From the NCBI GenBank assembly GCA_031390175.1, contig JANMTF010000195.1, forward strand, positions 1-64,000: 64,000 nt of DNA, read 5' to 3'. The position numbers and the translations under genes are program-made. Position 1 is the first letter of the stretch. Each line of letters starts with the position of its first letter. The notes under the pieces were generated by a model. That model was not told where the DNA came from. It did no database searches and was given only the letters and a program-made list of their open reading frames with translations. The DNA comes from JAAFIP01 sp031390175. Lineage in GTDB: Bacteria > Pseudomonadota > Gammaproteobacteria > Burkholderiales > Burkholderiaceae_C. Below, piece after piece: positions 8,521 to 16,985 of this stretch.

Positions 8521-8949
8521 ATGGGAATGAACATCGGCAACAACCCCATGAGCGAGCCCGAAGTCATGATGGACATCAACACCACGCCCTTGATCGATGT
8601 GATGCTGGTGCTGTTGATCATGCTGATCATCACCATTCCGATGCAGTTGCATTCAGTCAATCTGGACATGCCCACTGGCAAACCGCCCATCAAAAAGGTC
8701 GATCCCGAGGTGGTCAAGATTGAGATTGACGCCAGCGGAGTGGTGCTGTGGAACCAACAAGCGCTGGCCGACCGGGCCAGCCTGGACCTTCGCCTGCGCC
8801 AGGCCAAGGCCCAGGCAGTGCAGCCCGAGCTGCATATCAAAGCCCATCCTAAGGCCAAATACGAGGCCGTGGCCGGGGTGCTTGCCTCGGCGCAGCGGCT
8901 GGGCTTGAACAAGCTGGGCATTGTCGGGTCAGAGCAATTTGTGAACTGA
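8521..8949 (+). CDS. exbD: ExbD biopolymer transport protein (second copy)
   Basis: A 142-residue paralogue of the preceding gene with the same helix motif (NTTPLIDVMLVLLIMLIITI) and the catalytic Asp. The start at 8521 is supported by AAGGA upstream and aligns with the first copy (MGMNIGNNPMSEPEVMMDIN). Tandem exbD genes in a tonB-exbB-exbD-exbD set are known from Xanthomonas, where the second ExbD is not always needed for iron uptake. A terminator follows directly, closing the unit. Confidence 0.92.
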   Translation: MGMNIGNNPMSEPEVMMDINTTPLIDVMLVLLIMLIITIPMQLHSVNLDMPTGKPPIKKVDPEVVKIEIDASGVVLWNQQALADRASLDLRLRQAKAQAVQPELHIKAHPKAKYEAVAGVLASAQRLGLNKLGIVGSEQFVN

Positions 8950-8978
8950 GTTTCTTCAAGGGTACATCCCCTTTTTAT

Positions 8979-9011
8979 GCCCCACCCCGCTTGCGTGGTG
9001 GGGCTTTTTTT
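8979..9011 (+). terminator. Intrinsic terminator after exbD
   Basis: Stem GCCCCACC (8979-8986) with GGTGGGGC (8997-9004), ten-base loop, then seven T. It separates the tonB-exbBDD transcript from the TPR gene starting 18 bp later, which would need partial read-through or its own promoter. Confidence 0.9.
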
Positions 9012-9028
9012 CAACGAATGGAGATGCG

Positions 9029-10327
9029 ATGCGCGCACTGTGGTGGGGTTTGGTTTTGTTATGCAGCTACAGCCTTGCGGCTGCGCAAACCGCGCCTGGC
9101 CTGCGGCCTGAAATAGCCGTGCTGTTCAGCGCCGCGCAGGACGCTTTGAAGGCCAAGCAAGCTGAGCTGGCCATCGACAAACTCAATGCTGCCAGCGCAC
9201 TACCCCCACTGCCCGGCAAGGAGACAGAATTTTTGCACCGCCTGCGCGTGGCCGCAGGCATGGACGCTGGCAAACCCGCCATCGCCATGGCCGCCTTGGA
9301 GGCCTTGGTGGCCCTGCCCGAGGTGTCCGCCAGCGAAAAACCCGGCCTGATAGAGAGCGTGATCTCTCTGGCGCAAAAGCAAAAAGACCACCAGCGCGTG
9401 ATCGACGCGGCCAAACTCTTTGGCAGCATACCTGCGCCGCCCACGCGCGGCACCCTGCTGGCACTGGCGCAGGCCCACTATTTTCTCAAACGCTACGACC
9501 TGGCCATCGCGCAAATTAACGCACTGCTGCCATCCTCTGCACCCGCCTCTGCACCCGCCTCTGCACCATCCTCTGCACCATCCTCTGCACCTGCCCCAGC
9601 CGCTGCGACCGGAACGACGCCAGGCCTGCAAAGCCCGCCCGAAGAATACCTGCTGCGCATGCTGGCCGACAGCCACCAGCAGATGAAAAACCGCGTGGGC
9701 TATCTACAAAGCCTGGCCTTGCTGCTGCAATACCATCCCAGTCAAGCCTATTGGTCTGACTATCTGTCGCGCCACATCAGCCAGCTAGAGGCCAACTCGC
9801 CGCTGGCACTGGACTGGTACCGCTTGGTGCGCGCCGCGCAGTGCCTGCAAGAGGCCGACGATTACTTCGAGTATGTGCAGCACGCCTTGAAAGCTGGGTT
9901 TCCGCTGGAGGCGCAGGCGCTGCTGGAGCTGGGTCTAAAGTCTGGGTTGCTGGAGACGGCTTCTGCCAAACAGAGCGCACAAGCCCTCGGCCCTCAGATC
10001 GAGCGACGGGTCAGTGAAGACAAAACCCCCTCCGAATTGCTGGAAAAGCAGTGGGCCAACGCCGCCAACGGCAATGCGGCTGCGCAACTGGCAGACCTGC
10101 ACTTGGCCAGTGGAAAATGGGCGCAAGCCCACGCCGCGTACCGCATTGCGCTGGAGAAAGGTGGCCTGCGCCGCGAGGAGCTCGCCCGGATGCGCCTGGG
10201 CATCGCGCTAGCCCAAGATGGTCAAAAAGAAGCCGCCCTGGCAGCCTTGGCCTGGAGTGGGTGGACCTCCAGCGCACGTCCTTTGGCGCAGGCCTGGACT
10301 TTGTGGGCGAACAAAGTTCTCAAATAA
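9029..10327 (+). CDS. Exported TPR-repeat protein, TonB-system associated
   Basis: A 432-residue protein with a signal peptide (MRALWWGLVLLCSYSLAAAQ) and several helical TPR-like repeats (for example around residues 30-60, 135-165 with LLALAQAHYFLKRYDLAI, and 350-420 with LADLHLASGKWAQAHAAYRI). A low-complexity linker of repeated Ser-Ala-Pro (about 169-193) splits the repeats; at DNA level it is a short tandem array that may vary in length. The specific function is unknown. Position directly after tonB-exbB-exbD-exbD recalls periplasmic TPR partners of TonB systems (TtpC-associated proteins in Vibrio), so a role as accessory factor is plausible but inferred. Confidence 0.75.
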   Translation: MRALWWGLVLLCSYSLAAAQTAPGLRPEIAVLFSAAQDALKAKQAELAIDKLNAASALPPLPGKETEFLHRLRVAAGMDAGKPAIAMAALEALVALPEVSASEKPGLIESVISLAQKQKDHQRVIDAAKLFGSIPAPPTRGTLLALAQAHYFLKRYDLAIAQINALLPSSAPASAPASAPSSAPSSAPAPAAATGTTPGLQSPPEEYLLRMLADSHQQMKNRVGYLQSLALLLQYHPSQAYWSDYLSRHISQLEANSPLALDWYRLVRAAQCLQEADDYFEYVQHALKAGFPLEAQALLELGLKSGLLETASAKQSAQALGPQIERRVSEDKTPSELLEKQWANAANGNAAAQLADLHLASGKWAQAHAAYRIALEKGGLRREELARMRLGIALAQDGQKEAALAALAWSGWTSSARPLAQAWTLWANKVLK

Positions 10328-10382
10328 GTAAACTGTTTTTTGATGTCTAATCATTCCGTATTCGTTAGCAACAAACCAAGCC

Positions 10383-11411
10383 GTGACTAAACAGAACTCC
10401 AAAAAACTCCAAATGGTCGATATCGCCCGGCTGGCGGGGGTGTCCGTGTCCACCGTGTCACGGGCACTCAACGGCAGCGGTTTGATCAACCCCGAGACCA
10501 CCAAGCGGGTGCAAGAGCTGGCGCGCTCACTCAATTACTCCATCAACATCGGTGCCAAAAATCTGCGCATGGGCGATAACCGCACCGTGGCGATCGTGAT
10601 TCCGTTTGACCGGGTGACCCGGCAAACCATTTCAGACCCGTTCTTCCTGGGCATGCTGGGCAGCTTGGCCGATGCCTTGACCGAGCAAGGCTACGACATG
10701 CTGCTGTCCCGTGTCGATACCGACCATCTGGACAAACTGGCTGAGGTGTACGACACAGGCCGTGCCTGCGGCATCATTGTGATTGGCCAATGGGGCCACC
10801 ACGACCAGCTCAATGCCATGGCCAGCAGGCAAGTGCCCCTGGTGGTGTGGGGAGCCAATTTGCCCCGCCAGATGTATTGCAGCGTGGGCAGCGACAACAC
10901 GGCTGGCGGCAAAGAAGCTACTGCGCATCTGCTGTCCCAAGGGTATCGCCGCATCGTGTTTTTAGGCAATACCGAGCTGCCCGAGGTGGCGCTGCGCTAC
11001 CAAGGCTACCAACTGGCGCACCAGTTGCACAGTACTGCGGTAGACCCCGAGCTACGGGTCAACGTGTCCTTCTCTGCCCAACAAGCCCGTGACGGCGTGG
11101 AGCAGATGCTGCAGCGCAATTTGCAGTTTGATGCCATCTTCGCCTCTAGCGACTTGATCGCCATGACCGCCATCTCTGTGCTGCAAAGCCGTGGCCTGCG
11201 CGTGCCAGACGATGTGGCTGTAGTGGGCTATGACGACATTGATGCCGCAAGCCATTTTCACCCTCCGCTCACCACCGTGCGCCAGTCCATCGACGCAGCA
11301 GGCAACCTGCTGGTGCAAGCGCTGGCCAAAGTCATACAAGGCCAAGTCGTTGCATCTTTGCTCATGCCCACCGATCTGATCGTTCGCTCGTCTAGCCAAC
11401 GGGCTGACTAG
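10383..11411 (+). CDS. LacI-family transcriptional regulator (probable sucrose repressor)
   Basis: A 342-residue regulator with an N-terminal LacI helix-turn-helix and hinge (MVDIARLAGVSVSTVSRAL, about residues 11-30) and a periplasmic-binding-protein-like sensor domain (about 60-340, with GYDDIDAASHFHPPLTTVRQ near 280). GTG at 10383 is the start. Its end position in a sugar locus and the two GCAAACGTTTGC-type operators between receptor and tonB make it the likely repressor of both divergent units. The effector is probably sucrose or a breakdown product; this is inferred. Confidence 0.88.
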   Translation: MTKQNSKKLQMVDIARLAGVSVSTVSRALNGSGLINPETTKRVQELARSLNYSINIGAKNLRMGDNRTVAIVIPFDRVTRQTISDPFFLGMLGSLADALTEQGYDMLLSRVDTDHLDKLAEVYDTGRACGIIVIGQWGHHDQLNAMASRQVPLVVWGANLPRQMYCSVGSDNTAGGKEATAHLLSQGYRRIVFLGNTELPEVALRYQGYQLAHQLHSTAVDPELRVNVSFSAQQARDGVEQMLQRNLQFDAIFASSDLIAMTAISVLQSRGLRVPDDVAVVGYDDIDAASHFHPPLTTVRQSIDAAGNLLVQALAKVIQGQVVASLLMPTDLIVRSSSQRAD

Positions 11412-11477
11412 TACCTCGCCCCAGTGGTGAGCTCACCCGGCTGCGAGCGCGCCGGCCAGCGGCACGCGATTGTGCCT

Positions 11478-12410
11478 CTACCAGCGCGACTTCATCCGCG
11501 CGTAAGCGTAGTCACCAAAACTGCGCTGGGCAGCGGGGGTGAAGTAGCGGTCGTCGGCAAACACGTAGGCGTTGTAGTCGATAGCAGGTAACACGGTAGA
11601 TGGCGTGCAGGTGGCTGCCGTCGGTGTCGTACAGACGGCTGCAATGGAGTTGGAAAACCCGTAGCTGCCCGGCTGGTTGATGACTTGGTTGTAGCGAAAA
11701 GCGGTGTCGATGTAGAGCACGTTGGCACCCAGATCGACCATGGCCACCAACAGGGCTTCGTTAAATTTGAGGCTGGCATTTTCCAGCAGGCTGTTTTGGC
11801 CAGCTGCTGCAGCGTAGGGCGATTTGCCCAGGTTGTAGGCCCCTGCCACCACAATGTGGGTGCCACCGGCAGCGACCAGGCGGCGCACCTGCACGGCCAG
11901 CGCTTTGCCAGCGTCGGCGGCATTGACCAGCGCTTGCGCAGAACTGATGCTACCGGCCTTGAAGGCCTCGGCTTGCACCACCAGGTCGCTGATGCCCGGG
12001 TCCAGCAAAATCACGTTGTCTTTGGCAATGCTGCTGGCCGCTAAAAAGGCGTCGATTTGCTCTTTGATGGTCAGCGTAGCCGCGCTGCCTGCCGCGTCGG
12101 GCTTGAGGGCCACGCGCGCGTTGCCGCGTGCCCAGCCTTGGCCGCCCGCAGACTGGGCGGTGACGCTCAGGCCGTAGCTTGCCGCAACTTGTTGCACCCA
12201 GGTGCTGTTGGTGGCGTCCTTGACCGAATACACGGTGCCGCCTACTTGCCCTACATCGGCCAGGCCGTCTCCCATCACTACCATACGGGTAGGCACCAAT
12301 GACGATACCGTAGAAGACCCAGATCCGCAGCCTGCAAGCAGCGCGCTGACCGCCGCCGTGGCCCATAAACCTGTGCGCCAAAGTGAGGGCGCGTTGACAT
12401 CCAATTGCAT
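11478..12410 (-). CDS. GDSL/SGNH-like lipoprotein with degenerate active site
   Basis: A 310-residue protein with a lipoprotein signal (LLAGC, Cys28) and an SGNH/GDSL-hydrolase fold pattern of the COG3240 type (outer-membrane esterases and lecithinases). The start at 12410 is chosen because GGAG lies eight bases upstream. The expected block I GDSL reads MGDGLADVG, so the nucleophile Ser is replaced by Gly; block III reads GISDL instead of G-N-D; the block V His region reads DRYFTPAAQ without His. All three catalytic landmarks therefore look lost, so it is probably a non-catalytic surface lipoprotein. No operon partner is evident. Confidence 0.7.
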   Translation of the reverse strand: MQLDVNAPSLWRTGLWATAAVSALLAGCGSGSSTVSSLVPTRMVVMGDGLADVGQVGGTVYSVKDATNSTWVQQVAASYGLSVTAQSAGGQGWARGNARVALKPDAAGSAATLTIKEQIDAFLAASSIAKDNVILLDPGISDLVVQAEAFKAGSISSAQALVNAADAGKALAVQVRRLVAAGGTHIVVAGAYNLGKSPYAAAAGQNSLLENASLKFNEALLVAMVDLGANVLYIDTAFRYNQVINQPGSYGFSNSIAAVCTTPTAATCTPSTVLPAIDYNAYVFADDRYFTPAAQRSFGDYAYARMKSRW

Positions 12411-12507
12411 TGTTTTCTCCACAAATTTCATGCGTGGGCAAGCTGTTCGCCCATAACCTGTATCTTAACTGGCCCGATTCACCCGCGGGTATGCGGCATG
12501 TAAAGGT

Positions 12508-13548
12508 TTAGCTGGCCGCTGCGCGTTGCAAGCGGTCACGCACACCGTCCCAGGCTGCATCCATGGGAAGTGTTTCTATCCAAATCAGTTTGACACCTTG
12601 CGCATCAAACTCGCGCAGCACTGCAAACAACTGCTGCGCGGTAGCCAATGCATCGTCTGGCATACGGCGGCGGATGATGCGGCTGGACTTGGACGCCAAA
12701 ATAGCGCGTGAATACACCGCGATATGCGCGGCATCTTCGCCCAGCAAATCCAGCGCGGCTTGCATAGCTTTGGCATCCATCAGGCGCACGCGGGCGTTGG
12801 GCGCATAGTGCGACTCCAGCGTGCCTGAGGCTCTGGGCGCGGCATGAACAGCTATATTAAAAGTACTTTCAGGCTCTAGTCCTTTAAAATATTGTGGGAG
12901 CAGCTCATCATTTAATAGCAGTTTGCAACCCATTGCGGCCTCCAGTTGCACCGGCTGTAGCACCCCGGGGCGCAGCAGCACCGGTGCGCCGCGTGTGCAG
13001 TCGATGATGCTCGACTCTATGCCCACGCTGCATGCGCCGCCGTCCAGCACCGGCATGGCATCACCGAGCTCATCGCGCACATGCTGGGCGGTGGTGGGGC
13101 TGACCTTGCCGAACTTGTTGGCACTCGGCGCGGCCAGGCCCATCACACCGCGCTCGGCGCAGGCGCGCAGCAGCTCTAGCGCCAAGGGGTGGGAGGGGCA
13201 GCGCAAGCCAATGGAGTTTTGCCCACCCGCGCTCGCTGCGGCCACGCCCTCTTTGCGCGGCACGATGATGGTCAGCGGCCCAGGCCAGAAGGCGGCGACC
13301 AGCTTGCGGGCAAATTCGGGCATGCTGGCGGCGAAGTAGTCGGCACTCGCAGTGTCTGCCACATGCACGATGAGCGGGTGGTCTGCCGGGCGGCCTTTGG
13401 CAGCAAAAATTTGCGCCACCGCAGCGTCGTTGCCAGCGTCCGCTCCCAGACCATACACGGTCTCCGTAGGAAAGGCCACCAGGCCACCAGCGGCCAATAT
13501 GTCAGCGCAAGCAGCTACTGAAAGCATCGTGTTCAGGCTGTGCGTCAT
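12508..13548 (-). CDS. L-threonylcarbamoyladenylate synthase (Sua5/YwlC type)
   Basis: Makes threonylcarbamoyl-AMP from Thr, bicarbonate and ATP for the t6A modification of ANN-decoding tRNAs. The 346-residue length fits the two-domain Sua5/YwlC form. Visible: GGLVAFPTETVYGLGADA, KGRPADHPLIVHV, the SIGLRCPSHPLALELL and SANKFGKVSPTTAQHV segments, and the C-terminal Sua5 domain (about 240-345). ATG at 13548 fits the N-terminus, with a second Met seven codons later. Residues about 210-233, in the linker before the Sua5 domain, are encoded by an interspersed PE1 repeat (12851-12919) in frame. It follows purK on the same strand by 49 bp. Confidence 0.9.
   Translation of the reverse strand: MTHSLNTMLSVAACADILAAGGLVAFPTETVYGLGADAGNDAAVAQIFAAKGRPADHPLIVHVADTASADYFAASMPEFARKLVAAFWPGPLTIIVPRKEGVAAASAGGQNSIGLRCPSHPLALELLRACAERGVMGLAAPSANKFGKVSPTTAQHVRDELGDAMPVLDGGACSVGIESSIIDCTRGAPVLLRPGVLQPVQLEAAMGCKLLLNDELLPQYFKGLEPESTFNIAVHAAPRASGTLESHYAPNARVRLMDAKAMQAALDLLGEDAAHIAVYSRAILASKSSRIIRRRMPDDALATAQQLFAVLREFDAQGVKLIWIETLPMDAAWDGVRDRLQRAAAS
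12851..12919 (-). repeat. PE1 palindromic repeat inside tsaC-type gene
   Basis: Core GGGAGCAGCT with an AATATT-type left half and GGCTCTAG right half. It is read in frame by the host gene (peptide ELLPQYFKGLEPE), in the opposite sense to the aqpS and M48 copies. Confidence 0.7.
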
Positions 13549-13597
13549 GCTTTGTTTTCGGTTCACGCGGCGTGTATTTTGATGACCCGCGCCCGGC

Positions 13598-14815
13598 TTA
13601 CGCAAACGGCACACCCAGCAACGCAGCGGCTTGCCGGGCCACGGTGCGGGCTTGCTCGGCACTGGCAGCGGTGATGTTCAGGTGCCCCATCTTGCGGCCC
13701 TTGCGGGCGTCCAGCTTGCCGTACAAATGCAAGTGGGTGCCGGGCAGGGCGAGCACAGCGGCCCAGTCGGGAGCCTTGGTTTTGCCAGCGGCATCGAACC
13801 ACACATCACCGAGTAAATTGAGCATGATGCTGGCCGAGTGCTGGCGCGGCTGGGGCAGGGGCAGGCCGCACAGAGCGCGCACTTGCAGCTCAAACTGGCT
13901 CACATTGCAGCCGTCCATGCTCCAGTGGCCGCTGTTGTGCGGGCGCGGGGCCATCTCGTTCACGGCCAGCGGGCTGCTCTCGCTAAGCTGGCCCGCGCTG
14001 TCCTTCAATATGAAAAACTCCACGCACAGCACGCCCACGTACTCCAAGGCCTCCGCTATGCATTGCGTAGCTGCTTGCGCACGCGCTATGAGGGCTGGTG
14101 GCAAATTATGTTCATACACCTCGCTCACTGCCAAGATCCCGTCCACATGCACATTGCGCGCCACTGGCAGCGCCACCATCTGCCCATCGGGGCCGCGCGC
14201 GACGATCACCGAGCACTCGGCAGCGAGCGCGGCAAACTGCTCCAGCACGCAGGGCACTTCTTTGAGCTGCGCCCACGCGCTGGCCAGCTCTGCGCGGCTG
14301 CTCACCTTGACTTGGCCCTTGCCGTCATAGCCCAAGGTGGCGGTTTTCAGCATGCCGGGCAGGCAGTGCTCGGGCACGGTGGCCAGGTCGCTGGCCTGCT
14401 CTATCACCCAGTAAGGCACTGGGCCCACGCCTGAGGTTTTGCCTATCTCGGCCAGCCGGGTTTTCTCCATCCTGCGGTCTTGGGCAATGGCCACGCACTC
14501 GGCGTTGGGCGCCACCGGGCGGTGCGCGCCCAGGGTCATCAGCGCGGGGGCGGGCACGTTTTCAAACTCGGTGGTGATGGCTGCGCTGCGCTGCATTAGC
14601 TGCGCCAGGCCCTGCTCGTCCAGGTAGTTGGCCGCGATGTGGTACTGGCTGACTTGGCCCGCAGGGCTGGCCGGGTCAGCGTCCAGCACCACGGTGAAGT
14701 AGCCCATGCGCTGGGCGGCCTGCACAAACATACGGCCTAGCTGGCCACCGCCCATGACCCCAAGGGTAGGCTGGCGACCATCTGCAAGTGCTGCGCCGGG
14801 AAGAATCGGTTTCAT
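13598..14815 (-). CDS. purK: 5-(carboxyamino)imidazole ribonucleotide synthase
   Basis: ATP-grasp enzyme that carboxylates AIR to N5-CAIR in purine synthesis. The 405-residue protein shows LGVMGGGQLGRMFVQAAQRM near the N-terminus, TTEFENVPAPAL, the ATP-grasp core KTATLGYDGKGQVKV and the metal-binding NEMAPRPHNSGHWS. It lies downstream of purE on the same strand (167-bp gap). A stretch at about 14056-14100 (GTAGCTGCTTGCGCA) resembles the PE1 repeat and is coding here, but it falls in a normal helix, so this may be chance. Confidence 0.95.
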   Translation of the reverse strand: MKPILPGAALADGRQPTLGVMGGGQLGRMFVQAAQRMGYFTVVLDADPASPAGQVSQYHIAANYLDEQGLAQLMQRSAAITTEFENVPAPALMTLGAHRPVAPNAECVAIAQDRRMEKTRLAEIGKTSGVGPVPYWVIEQASDLATVPEHCLPGMLKTATLGYDGKGQVKVSSRAELASAWAQLKEVPCVLEQFAALAAECSVIVARGPDGQMVALPVARNVHVDGILAVSEVYEHNLPPALIARAQAATQCIAEALEYVGVLCVEFFILKDSAGQLSESSPLAVNEMAPRPHNSGHWSMDGCNVSQFELQVRALCGLPLPQPRQHSASIMLNLLGDVWFDAAGKTKAPDWAAVLALPGTHLHLYGKLDARKGRKMGHLNITAASAEQARTVARQAAALLGVPFA

Positions 14816-14879
14816 GGTGTTTTATTCGAGGTGGGTGGTTTTGGGGTTGGTGGGTGGGCTGAGGGCGAAAGCGGATTTT

Positions 14880-14910
14880 TTTGAACGCAGAGGGCGCAGA
14901 AGGAATACCA
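14880..14910 (+). repeat. Interspersed AACGCAGAGG-type repeat fragment
   Basis: GAACGCAGAGGGCGCAGAAG between purE and purK. The same repeat type, inverted, forms the 3' end of purE (about 14995-15060). Its presence in opposite orientation on the two sides of the gap suggests repeated insertion or a large inverted pair. Confidence 0.6.
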
Positions 14911-14982
14911 AAAAAGAATACCAAAAATAATTGTCTTGGAGACTGCTTTTTTTAAATCAAATAACTTTTCGTTTGTAGGTAG

Positions 14983-15600
14983 TTAACGACTCCCCATTTT
15001 GTCTTCTTTTGTCTTCTTTTGCGCCCTTTGCGTAATCTTCGCGACCTCTGCGTTCGGCTGTTCGGTATTTAAGGCTTCAGGGTGTGCCGCCTGCACCATT
15101 GGCAACACGCTGGCACGCGCAATTTCGGTCTGTTTAGCACGGAAAGCGTCCAACTTAGCCCGCAGCGCTGCATCGTGGCTGGCCAGCATGGCAATAGCAA
15201 ACAGCGCCGCATTGGCCGCCCCGGCTGCGCCGATGGCAAAGGTGGCTACGGGCACGCCTTTGGGCATTTGCACAATGCTGTGCAGCGAGTCTACGCCCGA
15301 GAGGTGTTTGGACGCGACTGGCACGCCCAGCACGGGCACGGTGGTTTTGGCCGCCAGCATGCCCGGCAAATGCGCCGCGCCGCCTGCGCCTGCGATGATG
15401 GCTACCAGTCCGCGCCCGGCGGCGGCCTCGGCGTAGGCGAACATATCGTCGGGCATGCGGTGCGCCGAAACCACGCGGGCCTCGTGGGGGATGCCAAAAT
15501 CGGTCAAAATCTGCACCGCGTGCTGCATGGTATCCCAGTCCGAGCTGGAACCCATCAGTACACCGATGAAAATGCGAGAATCTGTAGGCTGTTGTGTCAT
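14983..15600 (-). CDS. purE: N5-carboxyaminoimidazole ribonucleotide mutase
   Basis: Rearranges N5-CAIR to CAIR. The 205-residue protein has the class I PurE signature: GVLMGSSSDWDTM, the catalytic-His region VSAHRMPDDMF, IAGAGGAAHLPGMLA and SKHLSGVDSLHSIVQMP. Normal PurE is about 160-170 residues. The extra C-terminal 30 residues (from about 176, ending TKEDKMGSR) are encoded by a common intergenic AACGCAGAGG-type repeat, so the gene seems to have read into a repeat after loss of its own stop. It lies upstream of purK in a purEK unit and is divergent from the thioredoxin-like gene by 54 bp. Confidence 0.95.
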   Translation of the reverse strand: MTQQPTDSRIFIGVLMGSSSDWDTMQHAVQILTDFGIPHEARVVSAHRMPDDMFAYAEAAAGRGLVAIIAGAGGAAHLPGMLAAKTTVPVLGVPVASKHLSGVDSLHSIVQMPKGVPVATFAIGAAGAANAALFAIAMLASHDAALRAKLDAFRAKQTEIARASVLPMVQAAHPEALNTEQPNAEVAKITQRAQKKTKEDKMGSR

Positions 15601-15654
15601 AGCTTGGATTCTACGTTTTCGTCCGCCCGTATTACCGCCTTACTAAAAACCACC

Positions 15655-16548
15655 ATGATCGAAGCCACCGTCCAAAATTTTGAAGCCGAGGTGATCCAAG
15701 CCTCCATGACCGTCCCCGTGCTGGTGGACTTTTGGGCCCCGTGGTGCGCGCCCTGCAAGTCCCTCGGCCCGATTTTGGAGAAGCTGGAACTGGCGTACGC
15801 CGGGCGCTTTAAGCTGGTGAAGATCGACTCGGACCAAGAGCAGCAAATCTCCCAAGCCTTTGGCATTCGCAGCATCCCCACGTGTGTGCTGCTCATCAAC
15901 GGCCAGCCCGCCGACGGCTTTACCGGTGCGCTACCTGAGAGCAAAGTGCGCGAGTTTTTAGACAAGCATGTACCCCCTGCGCTGGAAGAACCCGAGCTGC
16001 TAGAAGAAGAGCCCCTGGTGCCCGGCAGCCTAGAAGCCATCGCCGTGCTGCGCGAAGCCGTGGCTCTGGCCCCCGACAACGACGAAGCCCGCTTTGACTT
16101 GCTGCGCAGCCTGCTGCAAGCCGGCCTGGACGACGATGCCAAAGTAGCCCTGGCCCCGGTCATGCCAAAAATCAGCACGAACCGCAAGTTCGATGCCGCG
16201 CAGCGCATCTTGAACGCGATGGATTTCGCAGCGGGCCACGCAGACTACACAGCCGCCACAGCCGAGTGCGCAGCCAAAATCGCCACCAACAAGCGCGATT
16301 TTGAGGCCCGCTTTGCCCTGGCCCAGCTGCACATAGGCCAACGCCAGTGGACCCTGGCGATGGACGAGCTGCTGGAGATTTTGATGCGCGACAAAACCTG
16401 GGCCGAAGAAAAAGCGCGCAAAACCTACGTCGCTATTTTAGAAATCATCGAGCCGCCCAAGGTCAAAGTAGCCGACGGCCAAATCCCGCCGCAAGACCCC
16501 ACGGTAGCCACCTACCGCAGACGGCTCAGCTCGGTGGTGCTGAGTTGA
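15655..16548 (+). CDS. Thioredoxin-TPR chaperedoxin (CnoX/YbbN family)
   Basis: A 297-residue cytoplasmic protein with an N-terminal thioredoxin domain (about 1-105; active site WCAPC at 31-35, cis-Pro in SIPTCVLL) and a C-terminal helical TPR-like region (about 120-290), the arrangement of CnoX. The family protects substrates from over-oxidation and hands them to GroEL or DnaK. Unlike E. coli CnoX it keeps both active-site Cys. ATG at 15655 gives the canonical MIEATVQNFEAEV start. Identity by family is firm; the physiological role is inferred. Confidence 0.9.
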   Translation: MIEATVQNFEAEVIQASMTVPVLVDFWAPWCAPCKSLGPILEKLELAYAGRFKLVKIDSDQEQQISQAFGIRSIPTCVLLINGQPADGFTGALPESKVREFLDKHVPPALEEPELLEEEPLVPGSLEAIAVLREAVALAPDNDEARFDLLRSLLQAGLDDDAKVALAPVMPKISTNRKFDAAQRILNAMDFAAGHADYTAATAECAAKIATNKRDFEARFALAQLHIGQRQWTLAMDELLEILMRDKTWAEEKARKTYVAILEIIEPPKVKVADGQIPPQDPTVATYRRRLSSVVLS

Positions 16549-16623
16549 GCTGAACAAATTTGTGGTCACGAATTTGGGTTGCGGCTAGCAGTGTCCTAGA
16601 TCTGGAGTCACTCCCCGCAATAA

Positions 16624-16672
16624 GGCTGCAGACCAATAGAATGATGCGGGAGAAGCTCCTGTATATGTAGCG
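16624..16672 (-). repeat. Solo PE1/MITE terminal repeat
   Basis: GGCTGCAGACCAATAGAATG followed by ATGCGGGAGAAGCTCCTGTA and TATGTAGCG. It matches the right end of the 510-bp MITE-like repeats at 21012-21063 and 22048-22100, but the rest of that element is absent. Confidence 0.75.
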
Positions 16673-16906
16673 TCTTGCAGGGAGCCTGCGGGTGCGCGCA
16701 GGGGCCTCCAGGGGCATACGAGCCCATTCGAGGGCATCCAAGCGCATCCAAACGGCCAAGACCACGCCTGCGCTGCCCAGTGGCGCGTTCGAGCGGTGCT
16801 CATCCATTGGCCAGCAGGCGCGGCCAGCGATCCGGGTCGACTACACAGGGCTGGGGACGGCTCCACCCAGCCATGCGGCCTGCCGCCTTCAGCGACGTGT
16901 GGCGTG

Positions 16907-16926
16907 CTAGTCCATTTGTGCAATGT
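16907..16926 (+). promoter_or_regulatory. Shared upstream motif, copy 1
   Basis: CTAGTCCATTTGTGCAATGT, ending 59 bp before the start of the DUF6916-like gene. An 18/20 match lies at the same distance before the collagen-like lipoprotein gene. Probably a common promoter or activator site. Confidence 0.55.
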
Positions 16927-16985
16927 ACTAATCGAACTAGGGAGATTAGATTCCACTTCCATACACATAAAAAGCAAAAACAATC

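Larger units (their letters stand above)
16549..16985. other. Intergenic region with one solo PE1/MITE end
   Basis: 437 bp without a gene I can support. It holds a repeat end at 16624-16672, a low-complexity stretch rich in GGGCATACGAGCCCATTC-like direct repeats (about 16710-16760), and a 20-bp motif at 16907-16926 that recurs upstream of the collagen-like gene. Confidence 0.6.

Noticed and set aside
14056..14100. A further PE1 copy inside purK
   Set aside because: Only the GTAGCTGCTTGCGCA part matches and the encoded residues fit a normal PurK helix; too weak to list as a copy.
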